Shown piece by piece: positions 12,891 to 25,441 of a stretch of 64,000 nucleotides of DNA. This DNA is from Zingiber officinale. Taxonomy: Eukaryota; Streptophyta; Magnoliopsida; Zingiberales; Zingiberaceae. Position 1 is the stretch's first letter; each line of letters starts with the position of its first letter. The position numbers and the translations under genes are program-made. Below the pieces are notes generated by a model that was given only the letters and a program-made list of their open reading frames with translations, was not told where the DNA came from and searched no databases. The stretch spans positions 62,001 to 126,000 of the forward strand of contig NW_024589857.1 of assembly GCF_018446385.1 (NCBI RefSeq), read 5' to 3'.

Positions 12891-13433
12891 AGGGATGTAA
12901 ATGAGCCGAACCGAGCCGAACAGTATTAGGCTCGAGCTTGGCTCGTTTAAGTTATATTCGGGCACGAGCTTGAATCGAGCTTTTATCACAAGCCTCGAGC
13001 TCGACTTGTTTTAGAATTATCAAGCTCGCGAACAGTTCGAGCTCGGCTCATTATTAGCTCGATTATCAAAGTTAACGAGCCTAACTCGTTAAGCGAGCTC
13101 GGGCACGTTTTCGGGCTTGTTTAGAGCTCATTTTTGGCTCGTTTTAGAGCTCGTTTTAGAGCTCATTTTTTGGCTCATTTTAAAGCTCATTTTAAGGCTC
13201 GTTTTAGAGCTCATTTTTTTTACTCTGTTTAAGGCTCGTTTTTTGGATCGCGAGCCTATAAACGAACATGTTCGCGAGCTCACGAGTCGAATATTCTTAA
13301 GCTCGAGCTCGGCTCGATAAAACTGTCGAGCTAGAAATCGAGCTCGAGCTTGGCTCGATAAGATAAACGAACGAGCTTTTTACCGAATCGAGCTCCGAAT
13401 AGCTCGCGAATCGTTTGGTTCATTTACATCCCT
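12891..13433. mobile_element. Mutator-like MITE, GAGCTCG-rich
   Basis: A 543-bp element starts AGGGATGTAAATGAGCC and ends with the inverted TTCATTTACATCCCT, giving terminal inverted repeats of about 15 bp. It is flanked by 10-bp direct repeats ACTTGACTGT (12881-12890) and ACTTGTCTGT (13434-13443), one mismatch. A 9-10 bp duplication is typical of Mutator-like elements. The interior is full of GAGCTCG/CGAGCTC and GGCTCGTTTT motifs in both orientations, so the whole element is strongly self-complementary. It encodes nothing convincing. It sits in the 3' part of the old copia element and is therefore younger than it. Confidence 0.8.
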
Positions 13434-16400
13434 ACTTGTCTGTTATTGTACACTGTAACATGACTCCTATCGCCCTCATTAATCTTTAGATGCTTCAGTA
13501 ATCTTCTCAACTAGATAGCTTCTTGCATAGTCATTGCGCAAGTTACATACTCAACTTCCATTGTTGCACAGTCATTGCGCAAGTTACATACTACAGTCAT
13601 TTCTTATTGTTCCATTAGATGATACCACCATTCAACAATAAGTTATAATCAGATGTAGATATTTTTGTCATCAAGGTTCTCTGATCAATCTGTATTTGTG
13701 TAGCCCTTCAGTCTCATATTTGATCCTTGGATATAGGGACAATAATCTATTGTCTCTTTGAGATATCTGAATATTCTCTTTACTACTTTCTAATATCTCG
13801 ATCCTGAGTTTGATTGGAATCAGTTAACTAAGCCAATAATATAGTTTATATTAGGATGAGTACATAACATAGTGTACATTAAACTACCAATGATACTGTA
13901 TATGAATTTTTCTTCATTTCGGTTTTTTTAAGGAGTCTTAGAATACATACTTTTGCTCAGAATAGTACTTCTCATTACAGGTGGTTGTTCAATATTGTAA
14001 TATGACATATTGAATTATTGTAGCATCTTAGTGATATAAGTACAAACCCAAAAATCTTTTTGATCGATCTCTAACGATCTTTACTCTTAAGATGTACTCA
14101 GCTTCTCCTATATCTATTATATCAAATTATGATAAAAGTCATGATTTGATTTCAATCACAAACTTTATGTCACTTCCAGCTATTAACATATCATCAACAT
14201 ATAATCATAAAATGATAGGTTTTTTTTTTCTTTCTTATGTAAACACAATGATCCTCATTGATCATTTCAAAATCATAATATAAACTAATTTTATTAAATC
14301 TTATGTTTCATGGTCTTGACGCTTGTTTTAGCATATATATAGAATTTTTAAGTTTACATATTTTATTCTCTTGGCTTTTAGCAATGTAACCTTTTAGTTG
14401 TGTCATATAAATTTTCTTGTCAAGACTACCATTAAGAAAAGTTGTTTTTACATCATTCTGATGTAATTCAATGTCAAAATGTATTACTATAGCTAGAATG
14501 ACATGTATTGACACAAACTTCATAACTAGGAAAAATGTCTCTTCAAAATCAATACCCTCTATTTGGGTATATCCTTTTACAACTAGTCGAGTTTTGTATC
14601 AATTAATCGATCCATATGCTTTCCTCTTAATTTTGAGAATCCATTTATTTTCAATAGCCCTTTAGCTCGTAGGAAAATCGATTAAATTTTAAATTTAATT
14701 TTTTTCTCATAGACTATTTCCTCATCCATTGTAATTTTCTATTTTCCTTTTACTGAGCATCTCAATGCTTCCTCAATTGTCCGACCTCATCATCAATTGG
14801 GAGAATCATTAATATCTCATTCTCAATGTCAAACCTTTAATGAGGAATAATCTGATGACTACTTCTTCGTTGGTTGGACTGATGAGAAACTAACTCATTC
14901 ATTGACAAATCACTCCTATTTGGTTGACTAGATTCATACATCTGTCGTGATACCTAATTTGTTGATAAAGGAACATTATCCTCCTCCTCTATCGCAAATA
15001 ATGAAATTGTCTTATTAACTTCACCTCTTGTTAGGAACTCAGTTTCAAGAAAAGTTGTATCGCTAGACTCTATTTTAGAGATGATTTTATCTTGTTACTC
15101 ACTAATGAAAATATGACCCTTAGAAGTATTAGAATACCTTACAAAGACACCTCTTACTCTTGAGGCATAAGTTTTCATATTTATGAGTTTTATCATGAAC
15201 ATAAGCAGCTGACTTCTAAGATCTCAGATTACTAAAATATAATTTTTTACTTGTCTAACGTTAATATGGAATAAATGGAATAAATTTAGAAGACACTCGG
15301 TTAAGTATATAAGCTACAACTAATAACATATCTCCCCAATAAGAAATAAGCAAATTAACTTGAGTCATCATAGACTTAACCATATCTAGAAGAGTTCAAT
15401 TTATTCTTTCAACAATTCTATTTTGCTGTGGAGTTCTAAGGATAGTTAGCTATCTAATCATCTCTTTCTCATTACATATTGTCTTGAATTGATTAGACAA
15501 ATATTCACCTCCATGGTTAGCACGCAAGGTTTTAACTTTATGTTCTAATTGATTCTCAACTTCGTTTAAATAATGATTGAAGCAATTTAATGCTTTAGAT
15601 TTATGAGAAATCAAATATGCATGACCAAATCATATGAAGTTATCAATAAATATAATGAAATAAGAACTTTCATGTCTAGCCTTTACATTTATTGGATCAT
15701 AAATATCCGAATGAATTAATTACAATGGTGATTCAGCCTTAATCGTCTTACCAAATAGTTTCCTAGTTATTTTTTAGCAAGATAATGCTCACATATAAAT
15801 AAGTTAACTTTAGCATGAATATCGAGCAGACCTTCTTTAGTTAATCTATTTATTCATTTTTGTCCTATATGTCTTAATTTAGTATGCCAAATTTAATCAT
15901 TTATATTAGAATCGCTAGTAAGAACAATATTTGAAAAAAACCATTATTGTCACAATTAATATGTGGTTCAACATTAAGAACCATGAAACCATTAGATACA
16001 TAATCATATCCTATTAACACAGAGTTAATATTTAGTTTCATATAACAACTATAAAAGTTTACATAATAACCCAAATCAAGAAGATTACGAATGGAAATCA
16101 GATTCTATCGAATTTTAAGAGCATACAAGATATCATGTAGAAATAAGGTATGCCCACCATGTAAGTTGAGTTTGTAAGTGTCAACTCCTTTGATTTCAAT
16201 TCTTGCATTGTTTTCCGCATATATCCATTTGTTGATAGTTCATACCCAACGTATGTAGTTCAATCATGAGCTACATGGTTCGTTACTCCTGAATCTATAA
16301 TCCACAAAAGATAAGAATTAGCAAATAATACTGAACTAGCAACATAATGTTTATGGAAAGAAAATAAATATGGATCTAGCTTTTTCAGCTCAGTATATTT

Positions 16401-19221
16401 TTGAGCAAAGTGATCCTTCTTGCGATAGTTATAGCAAGTCAGTTTGATTTTAGATTTTTTTTCCATACTTCATTCTTCTTGATTGGGTCTTGCCCAATAA
16501 CACATCAGCTTCTTTTCCCTTTCCCTTTCATTTCTTTAACCATCCTTTCTTATTCTTAGATTAAGATGCTCAAACAAAACCTTCAGTGATAAAAACTTAT
16601 CTAGAAATCCTTACAGATTCTATTCTCTCCACCTCTAGTTTAATATGACGTGAGATATCAGTAAAAGTTTTTATAATTTTATCGTGAGTCAGATTTTGTT
16701 TCATCGTTTTCCAAGAATCAGGAAGAGAACAGATAACTGCCTAAACTTATTGTTCATTAGTCAACTCATTACTTGTAGCCTTTAAATCCCGAATCATATT
16801 TGTCATTTTTGTCATATGTTGGGTCATGGTAACATTCATGCACCTTTATATAGCTGTCAAATTTGATTGTCAGTTAACGAAACTTGCTTAAATTACTTTC
16901 ACTGTATTTCTCTCTCAGGGCAACCTAGTCAGCATGAGCTGATGACAATGTTTCATATTCAAATATCAGGTTGTCTACCATTGAATTAATCAATATTCTT
17001 TTAGCAGTGGACTCCTTTTTTTCTATACCATATGAGCATCAAGATCATGTCTATGTTGTTTTGTAGAACTATCAGTAGGTTCTTCTATAAACTGTTTTAT
17101 AAGCTCTAGAACTTATTATTCCTCGAGAACATATTATATCTTGAGATGTCATATTTTATAGTTGTCCCTATATATTTTCTCTCCCTTATTGAGTTTAATT
17201 ATGATGTTCTTAATAGCTATGATCTAACAAAAATAAACATATTATTCAATAATGTATTGAATTTCATATGTATATACTTTATTATTGACTCAATGTTAAT
17301 TTGAGTTGGTTTATAAAATCGAGTGGCAATTGTATTTCCATTGATCCTTTGTATGATCCAATCTAATCAACATTAATCAATTATATTATACACATTTTAT
17401 CAATGAACTAATTATTAAGTAAATAAATCATGAAATGAACTTATTATTTAAATGAACTAATCATTCTTTGAAACTTTTGACATATAACATTTATTTTTTC
17501 ATAAAATATAGCATTATTTGTACTTAACAACTGTTTATACTACATTATTTTCATAAACTAAATGAACTAATACTGTTTGTATATAACAATAGTAACAACA
17601 ACAAAATTCTAATAAGCTAGATAAGCTAACATCACTCCCATTAGAAAAATCACTAGTGCTGTGGACAGTGGTATCCCGTTCATCCCTAACTTGATTAGGG
17701 CAATCTCAATTAGATTAGCTTCAGGATTTTCCAATTGATCTATAATCGAATCCTCTTCTAGATCTTCCTTAAAATCTTCAGGATCCTCTTCTGGATCCTT
17801 ATGGTGAAGTATCTTCACACATAATTCTGAATATGTGATGCACCCTTTATAGCGCCCTCATACATGGTGTGCTATCACCATGGGCTGCCCCAACAATAAT
17901 TGAATCAAAGCCTAGATGATGTAATTATCCAAGGTTGGGAAATCTTCTTGTTCGAGTTTCTAGAACACTCGATCGAGCTGTCTAATATATCCTTGGAGTC
18001 TGTAAATTAGGTCATAAGTTCGGTTCGTTGTACATCGCAACGAGTCGTTGTGTATATCATCATCGGTATTTGAAATTGAAAATAATAATGTCAGTACAAA
18101 ATTGACAAACCAGTAATAAAATCAATCCAATTCAATTTACACATGCATAGAACAAACATACAAAATTCATAAGCAAATAAGAAAAAAAAAATTTCTTTAT
18201 TTGAGGAACTCTAGTTGATTGACACAATGCATCGGTCGTTTGGGAATCTTGATCCTGAATATTAGTTTAGTCTCTTGTTATCATTAGAACTGAGCTAATT
18301 GGGATGTGTTGTTATTATTGTGTAACTTATGCTCATTTTCATTCAAACTTGACCCATTAGAACAAATCTAACTCATTGAATAATCCGGCCTAATTTTGAT
18401 CAAATTTGGCTCATTAGAAAAAATCTGGCTCTTTTGATAAAATTTGAAAAGATTCGGCCTAATAAATCAAACTTACCCAATTTTATAATTTTTGACCAAT
18501 TTTGAGCTCAGACCTATTTCAATTAGATTCAATTCAGTATGATTGAATTAAACTAATTTAATTAAATCAATTAATATTTTGAAACAAATTGAGGTTTGAT
18601 TAGACTAATTTGGTCGGGTTCAAATGAACAAAATTGTTCTAGTTTAAAGGAACTAGATCGGTTCAATTGTTTAAAGAAAAATCAAAATTTTTCTTTGAGG
18701 AAGGATTACAGGTGAGATTTTTTTATTTATAAAAATCAAATATTTTCTCATTTACTATACTACATCATGATCTCTTTTCTAACACGAGCCCTTTTCCCGT
18801 AATGAATACAATGGTCGGTCGATTGCTAACCTTCCAATGCGATCGCCAATGTTCATCGGCCACTTGATATCAACCACTGCCATCTCCAACTACGTGAAGA
18901 GTCGGTGACAACTTCCTCTCACTATGACGTAGTTGTCAGTCATAAAAAGGACATTGTATCAACAATTTCTCATGATACCATTGGCTTAGGGGGAAATCAC
19001 AAAACATAGTTGCTAGCTATTTCCCAACGATTGATATTTCCTAGCACCTAACGATGGTGGCAGATCGAGACACGATCTCGATTTCACATTACAAAAGCAA
19101 AACACTATGGTGACAAACTCCGTCCGTGATATATATATATTTTTGACAGCGAAAAGGGACCAAGAAGGCATACACACAGGTAACTTACATGTTCTTATAA
19201 CTTATACTGTTATGATACTAT

Positions 19222-19473
19222 TGTAGTATTTCTAAAGTATAAAATATAAGATCAAATGTAAACACTTACATCTTGTGCTTCTTATTTATTGTTGGAAGAG
19301 CAATCACATAATTGAATGGCCCTTCAAAGATTCATAACCCAAATCTTTCGTTCTTGGATGAACCAACCTCTGATTGCCTTGGATGAATTTATAGGAAGAG
19401 AAATGGTAACTTGTACTCTAATTGCACATTAACAGCAGAAGATAAAAGGGCAAGTACCCTCCACCCTTTAGTA
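19222..19473 (-). repeat. 5' LTR (right copy) of the old copia element
   Basis: About 250 bp matching 12211-12476. It begins TGTAGTATTTCTAAAGTA next to a decayed primer-site-like sequence. It is shorter than the left copy because one of the two has gained or lost about 15-20 bp. Confidence 0.7.
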
Positions 19474-20480
19474 TGCTCTCATGCAATTCTAGTTTTCCCT
19501 AATTGTAATTGAAATGAGAGTACCATTTTGTTGGATGCAATGTTCGATTCTTTGATTCAGTTTGCTTTAATGATTCTATTCATGCTTTGATAGTTGCATT
19601 TATGTTATTGGCAAAAAATCAAGAGGGTATTCGTTTTTATGAGAATTGTCATAAAAAAAAATCTCTTTTTAAATTTATAATAGTTATAGTAGTTATAACT
19701 TAATAGCGGTTACAATTATATAGCTTTATTATTTATGATTTTTTAGTTGTTAATTATAAATAAATGATATATATTATAACAATTATAATTCGTACTTATT
19801 ATAATGTTATTAATATGGATGAGAATTGAAATGTTTATATACAGTAGTTAGCTATTTTAACAATGCTGAATAATCGTATTTTTTAAAATAGAATAGATTG
19901 AAATAAGATGAGATGTTTTAATAATAAATAAAAATATGATGACCTTTTAATTTTTTTCCTTTTATTTCATTTTTCTACATAATTTTAACTTTTGAAAATT
20001 TAAATTTAAAAAAAAACATAATTATTATTATTATTTTTTATATTATTGATATTCAATAAAGTGCCCGTTTGGATCCGAAACCATTCCAAATCCAAATTGA
20101 GCTTCAACCTCTCGCGTCCGCTCAGCCATGCCCGCCTGGCCCATAAGCAGGATCCTACCAACAACACGCAACAGCCAACAGCTAATCCAACCACCTTCCA
20201 TCGAGAAGCTCTGCTCGATTTGATCTCCTACTGCGACAACTCTACTCTCGGTGTTGGCACAGACATCCAATCTTACGATCCAAACGAGAAAATTGCACCA
20301 AGTGGAAGTTGGCAAGCGGATTCTCCAACTCGAACCTTGACAAAAATCTGGAATGTTCTGGGCCTTGACGAAACGGTTAGACTTAGGGCTTTGCCATTGA
20401 TCAGGATATGAGAGAAAGCGAGCGATAGCTTCTGCCTTGTACGCTTTTCCCTTGTGCGGGTCGCTGATTGCCTTTTCCCT
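19474..20480. other. Intergenic region and probable promoter/5'UTR of the BPS1-like gene
   Basis: The first 550 bases are AT-rich with no pattern I recognise. From about 20060 composition rises toward 50 percent GC, consistent with promoter and first untranslated exon of the gene starting its coding sequence at 21468. I see no supported coding sequence here. Confidence 0.4.
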
Positions 20481-20487
20481 CTGTCAG

Positions 20488-21440
20488 GTACGTTTCGCTT
20501 GAAATTTTTGGTTTCAATCTATTTTTCTTCTCTAGATTTTGCTGCTTGATTCGTGCGTCTGTCTGGTCGATCCATGGAACCAGTTTTGTTTTCACTAGAG
20601 GTTGTATGTAGCCCAATCGGTGCGTGGATCTGGTTGATAAATGGATCTGAGTTTTGATTGTGGAGAAGGTTGATGGGACTCTGATGTTGGTGTTCGAGAA
20701 ATAAATTTTTGAGTGGATCAGATAGTGTGGGCTTTACTTTGTGTCGAATCTACGTAATTGGGAGTAACTAAGTCATATCCCTACGCTTGAAGAAAGAGGC
20801 ATCTTGAATTCCTTTTGGGTCACGCAGCAACAAGGAATCATTCTTTGATGGTTTGAAGCGTTCTATTATTAATTTATGTTGTTTATGGACAGATCACCAA
20901 CAACCCGAAACTCAAATTTCATCAAGAGTTAGGATCACTAGATCATGGCTTCATGTTTTTCTCTTATATTCCAAGCAGTAATTGAATTAGTATTTTCGTA
21001 GCAAATTGAGGAGACTTGCCACAAGCGGACTTAGTCTTTGAAACTTCTGTGAATAATAAGCATATGTCCATCTGAATTTTTTCCCCTTGTTAGAAAACAG
21101 GCTATTGGAATTTTTCCTGTACATATCATGGTTATTTCCGCACTTGAAAAAAAAAGTTCATAGAGTAGTAAGTATGCCCTTGGATATTGTTTTATGTTGA
21201 TTTTTTTTTTTTTTTTGCACACTAGTTTATACTTTATTGCAATAAAGGAATGCGAAGATTTACCAGGCCATTGTAATACATTTTTTTTTGTCTAAGGCTT
21301 CTTCTGTAAAGTGTTAAGCTTAGCATTTCCCCATAAATATTGAACTATTTACTTGCTCAAGTTCAAATTGTGGGAAAGGCATAGCAACTTAATCTTAATT
21401 TGCAGAATTTGATGACTGTCATATTGCTTTTTGTTTGCAG
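20488..21440 (+). other. Predicted 5'UTR intron of the BPS1-like gene
   Basis: A strong donor CAG|GTACG at 20485-20492 and an acceptor TTTGCAG ending at 21440 bound a T-rich 953-bp stretch, 27 bp before the start codon. The intron is inferred from splice signals and composition only. Confidence 0.55.
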
Positions 21441-21467
21441 CTACAATTTGGTTAACACTGAACAAAC

Positions 21468-22583
21468 ATGAGTCGCCTACATGATGCACATCGCACCTTC
21501 TTTCCATTTGGAAATCCTTTCCGGAGTATCCTTCCCAAGGGATCTCATCAGTCACTGAGGATTCACTCATTGTTATTTTCTTTTGAGCAAAACCTGACAG
21601 AAATATTCACAAAGATGAAACCAGAGAATATCTCAGACATCCTAACTTTATCCTGGATGAGACTTGCTATTCAGTTCTTATCAGATGCTCATAATAGCCT
21701 GAGGACTTTTATCAATGAGCTTCAGTTACCTGTTTCTCAATGGGATGAGAAATGGATTGACGGGTACTTGGACGGCAGCGTGAAGTTGCTTGACATCTGC
21801 ATTGCACTATGTTCTGAGCTATCTCGATTAGATCAGGGTCCGCTCTTGCTTCAGTGTGCGCTGCATCTTGTGGACAAGTCGACCAGTTCACCACAAAAGC
21901 TTGCACTGGCCCGATCATATCTTCAGGAGTGGATTGAACTAATCAACTCTAAAAGCTCTAAATTGGACAATTGTCCGTTGATCATCGAAAGCCTTCGAGG
22001 AACGCTTGATCTCTTAAAGGTCAAGAGCTCCAAAGGGAAGGCATTAATGAGAGCTTTATATGGAGTTAAAGTCATGACAGTATTTGTCTGTTATGTCTTT
22101 TCAATCACTCTGTCAGGTTGCCCAAAAGCATTACCAGATCTCAACGTTTCTAAAGAGTTGGTCTGGTGTGAGGCTTTTAGTTACTTGCAAGCTGCTGTAA
22201 CAGATGAACTAAAGAGACATAGTGTTACTCTTAAGGTTCCATTACTTAAAGAGATAGAGGCAGTTAGAGTTTCTGCTCTAAGATTACATGATATGACTAG
22301 CTGCATCTGTTGCAATGGAGAACCTGTGCTAGACGATAAGAATTGCACTAATCACACAGAGGAAGAACCTGTACCTGGGAAGAGTGCCGACTTTGGAAGA
22401 CAAAGGGTACAAGATTGTGCTGGCAATTTAGCTGACAGTGTAAAGACATTCAGGCAAGAGCTAAATTCTCTGTCAAAACAGACCGACCATTTTTTCCAAA
22501 TTATTTTGACAGGACGCGATGCTTTGCTTTGTAATCTCAGAGTGCATGTTCTAACACCAGAAAATAGCTTCAATGAAGTGTAA
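21468..22583 (+). CDS. BYPASS1/UPF0496 protein 4-like protein
   Basis: One 371-residue coding exon. The N-terminus MSRLHDAHRTFFPFGNPF and the motifs LSWMRLAIQFL, WDEKWIDGYLDGSVKLLDIC and GKALMRALYGVKVMTVFVC match the plant-specific BPS1/ROH1-like (UPF0496 protein 4) family as I recall it. BPS1 in Arabidopsis restrains production of a root-derived mobile growth inhibitor; ROH1 relatives bind exocyst subunits. Which role applies here cannot be told. A hydrophobic stretch at about residues 197-216 could be a membrane segment, and the C-terminal third looks helical. The ATG at 21468 is the family start and follows a predicted 5'UTR intron. Length and frame look intact. A Cys pair (CICC) near residue 282 is a visible oddity. 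Confidence 0.88.
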   Translation: MSRLHDAHRTFFPFGNPFRSILPKGSHQSLRIHSLLFSFEQNLTEIFTKMKPENISDILTLSWMRLAIQFLSDAHNSLRTFINELQLPVSQWDEKWIDGYLDGSVKLLDICIALCSELSRLDQGPLLLQCALHLVDKSTSSPQKLALARSYLQEWIELINSKSSKLDNCPLIIESLRGTLDLLKVKSSKGKALMRALYGVKVMTVFVCYVFSITLSGCPKALPDLNVSKELVWCEAFSYLQAAVTDELKRHSVTLKVPLLKEIEAVRVSALRLHDMTSCICCNGEPVLDDKNCTNHTEEEPVPGKSADFGRQRVQDCAGNLADSVKTFRQELNSLSKQTDHFFQIILTGRDALLCNLRVHVLTPENSFNEV

Positions 22584-25441
22584 ATTTGAGTGGTTATTTG
22601 GTCCCATGAAAAACTTGGTCGCTTGGATGTGGGATCCAAACGTTTTTGATGTCCATAGTAAGCTAGCTTTAGAGACCATGCAACATATGTATTTGATGTA
22701 TGCTTTAATGTGTTGGTACTTTTAAAAACAAGTTGTATATTACATTGTGTTGATTATAGTGTTTGGTAAGGTCTCGAGCAACAAAAAATGTTCACTTGCA
22801 TGAACCTTGTGTTGATTATTCTTAACCAATTTTTGTGAAAGGTGATAATTTTCTCCTATTTCATGATATGACACATGATATCCATTCTTTCAGACTATTG
22901 GGAGATTCAGTTTGAGCTGATGCATTTGGGTTTTTTCTTTTTTCTTTTCTTTTCTTGAAGCACTAACTAATTGGAGTTTGAGGTCAAATTGTGAGAATCC
23001 TTAGGCGCTTGTCATGTAATGCCTCATGGCTTGCTACATCTGTAGCAAGTCATTGATTTCCTCTCCAAATATCCTGATATCTGTAGCTAGTTATGAATCA
23101 AATGATGTATCTATTCACACTTACTCAAGTTATAGAATACATATTGCTATTCCTAGTCCAACTCCATTTGGGCAGCTATTATATTTGATGTTAATTTGAT
23201 CCATGAACCAAAGGTAACTTCTCTGCAATGAGGTCAAGGTGATTTGACAAATCTATTCAACCTTATGTCATTGCAAAACTGTTGCAGTTCACAAATTTCT
23301 TTAAGCTGAAGCTTAAGACTTCTTTAAAACTTCTCAATCTTTAGTTTTCTCCCTAGCTTACTCTATTTTAGTACCTGCTGATATCTGGTTTATGCAGCAT
23401 ACCAGTTTTTCAGACTATGTTATATGGTTTGGTAGAATCTAACTGAAATATCTCTGGCTGGGTTTAAGGTTGGATCTTTCCCGTAGGAGAATTACTGCTT
23501 TCGTAACTGCAGGTATTGTAAATCTTTCTCCTTGCTATATATGTAACCTTTATCCAGAACAATATTAGCTATGCTTCTACATTGATTGTTTACGGAAGTC
23601 CATACATAAGTTGACAATGATGCCATTTTATACACATGAGATAGACTCCTACAGTCCATTTCAAGAGAGATCTTCCTTATTTGTCTTAGGTCTTGTAAAG
23701 ATCCTTATATATGATGCAATTTATTGTTATATATCATCATTGCTGAGATGTGTTGGTGCTAAAGTCAGGTAATATTGTTCATTGGCATAAGGTTGCATAG
23801 GATATGCAACCCACATATATACTTGCATAAAATCATTGTTTTTGCAGGTAATAAATTTGGATATGAATTTGTACAGTATGCCTCAATGATGAAGGGTGAA
23901 GATAAGGTCACATGAACCCTTAGCTTTTTCCACTTTGCTTGTGGGTACGTGAATGAGCTGGCGAAAGTTCATGCTTATCTCCTGTGCAGTAATGATCTCA
24001 AGTTCCTGAGCATATTGAATCCTTTTTCTCGGCAATAATTCTCATAGTAATTGCTGTCGATCATTTGTTTGAATATACTGCATATTCTCTCTATTCAATA
24101 GCAATGCCCTCATTGCCGAATTCATTGCATTAAGCAAGCTCTCATAAAATAGTACTGAACTTATCCAACTCAATTTGACATGGAATGGTTCATGATCAGA
24201 ATCATAAACCATGTGAATTTTTTCTTAGAACTGGTCCTGAAATGTTCGGAGTAGCTCAATTCATAATATATAAGGTCAACTTTTGCACCTGTTCTTTGTA
24301 ATGCAAATAGAGATGCAGTCTCTTTGCATTTTCTAATTTGTTTACCATTTGGAATGCTTAGCACTTAGCAGGTGTCCTACATACTCTGTAAAGCATGGAT
24401 AATTGCCCTTCTGGGGGGCAAGTCATACCACATCATCACATGAGGAGCATGACAGTCGAATTCTATAATGAAGTGGAATGGAAGCTGAGAAGAAGATGAC
24501 GAGAGAGAGAGAGAGAGAGAGAACATGGTTCTGGGGACCTGCCTTTCCCTTACCTCAGTTCTTTGCTTCCTCTTCTGTGGACTGCCATTATTAAAGTTGA
24601 AACTTGAAGCCTGCAAGCTGAAGGGAGCAGCTTCCATGTGCTCACATGCCTCCCACATGCATTGGCTTTGCAAGGTATGTTCCTTGTAGTTGTAGGGTCA
24701 CTACATGAGCAGACTAAGTTATCACAATTTGAGTTCCTCCAATCTTTTGAAATTTGTTTTGAAGTCCAATCGAACCGGTTGGAAACCGGGCCATTGTCAA
24801 CTGGTTGACCTCTTAGTAAAAGCTCTTAGAAATCTCTGATAAAAGCTGAAAAAACTACCCTAATGACAGTAGCACTCCCCTTGAAGTAAGATATCTAAAG
24901 TTATGCTTGGCATTAAATTAAGACTCGTTTGCTTTATTATCTATCTCACGACTTTAGCAAATTATGTTAATGTTTGTGATTCGAAAGCTAGATGAGCTCA
25001 AGGATAACAAGTTACAGGGATTATCTGAATAGTATAATCAGGGAGTTGACAATTTACTTGGACTTCTATAAGCTATAGAAGGTATGCATTGATTTTTTGT
25101 CCTCTATTACGACATGGTCTTTTCATTCATCCTTCTTATGTGACACAATAAATCATATTAAATGCAAACTAACCTTTAAATTTAATGAATGGTGTTGGTA
25201 ATGATAACAAGATAATTGTGGACCTTATTATCTTTTTTATTGACAATAAAAGTCTCTAAATTATACTACTTCACAAAAATAAACCCCTAAAATACTCCAA
25301 ATTTGTAATATACATCCCATTTGCCCCCACGATCTTCCATCCGCACTATGGAAATTTGAGGGGTTCAGTAATTTTAAAATTTGGGGCTTTTGAAATACTA
25401 GGTAAACTTACAGGGTGCATATTAATTTTTTTTCAATTTTT
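22584..25441. other. Intergenic DNA, no gene recognised
   Basis: Contains the 3'UTR of the BPS1-like gene in its first few hundred bases, then AT-rich sequence with no convincing coding potential on either strand, plus a (GA) microsatellite at 24501. I recognise no transposon ends. Confidence 0.5.
24501..24522. repeat. (GA)11 microsatellite
   Basis: An uninterrupted GA dinucleotide run of 22 bases in intergenic DNA. Confidence 0.95.

Larger units (their letters stand above)
12211..19473 (-). mobile_element. Old, heavily decayed Ty1/copia element
   Basis: Direct repeats at 12211-12476 and 19222-19473 bound a region with minus-strand copia remains: RT (VKTTFLNGSLDKKIYM near 14.4 kb) and a gag knuckle plus protease motif (CYNYRKKDHFAQK, IDSGVTNHV near 16.3-16.45 kb). 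Left of the right repeat, ATGATACTAT at 19212-19221 resembles a decayed tRNA-Met primer site read on the minus strand, so the 5' LTR is on the right. The LTRs differ by roughly 13-15 percent by eye plus indels, so the insertion is several million years old. Very many breaks are present. The stretch from 17.3 to 19.2 kb shows no recognisable domain and may include other inserts. Confidence 0.75.

Noticed and set aside
17609-17818. 69-residue acidic minus-strand frame in the old copia element
   Set aside because: Low-complexity Asp/Glu-Pro repeat at its start and no match to gag or pol motifs; likely chance.
20046-20411. 121-residue open frame upstream of the BPS1-like gene
   Set aside because: No ATG start in a good context, no family resemblance, and it lies in the promoter/5'UTR position of the next gene.
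24377-24673. 98-residue minus-strand frame near the GA microsatellite
   Set aside because: Low-complexity Ser/Leu run from the microsatellite and no similarity to a known family.
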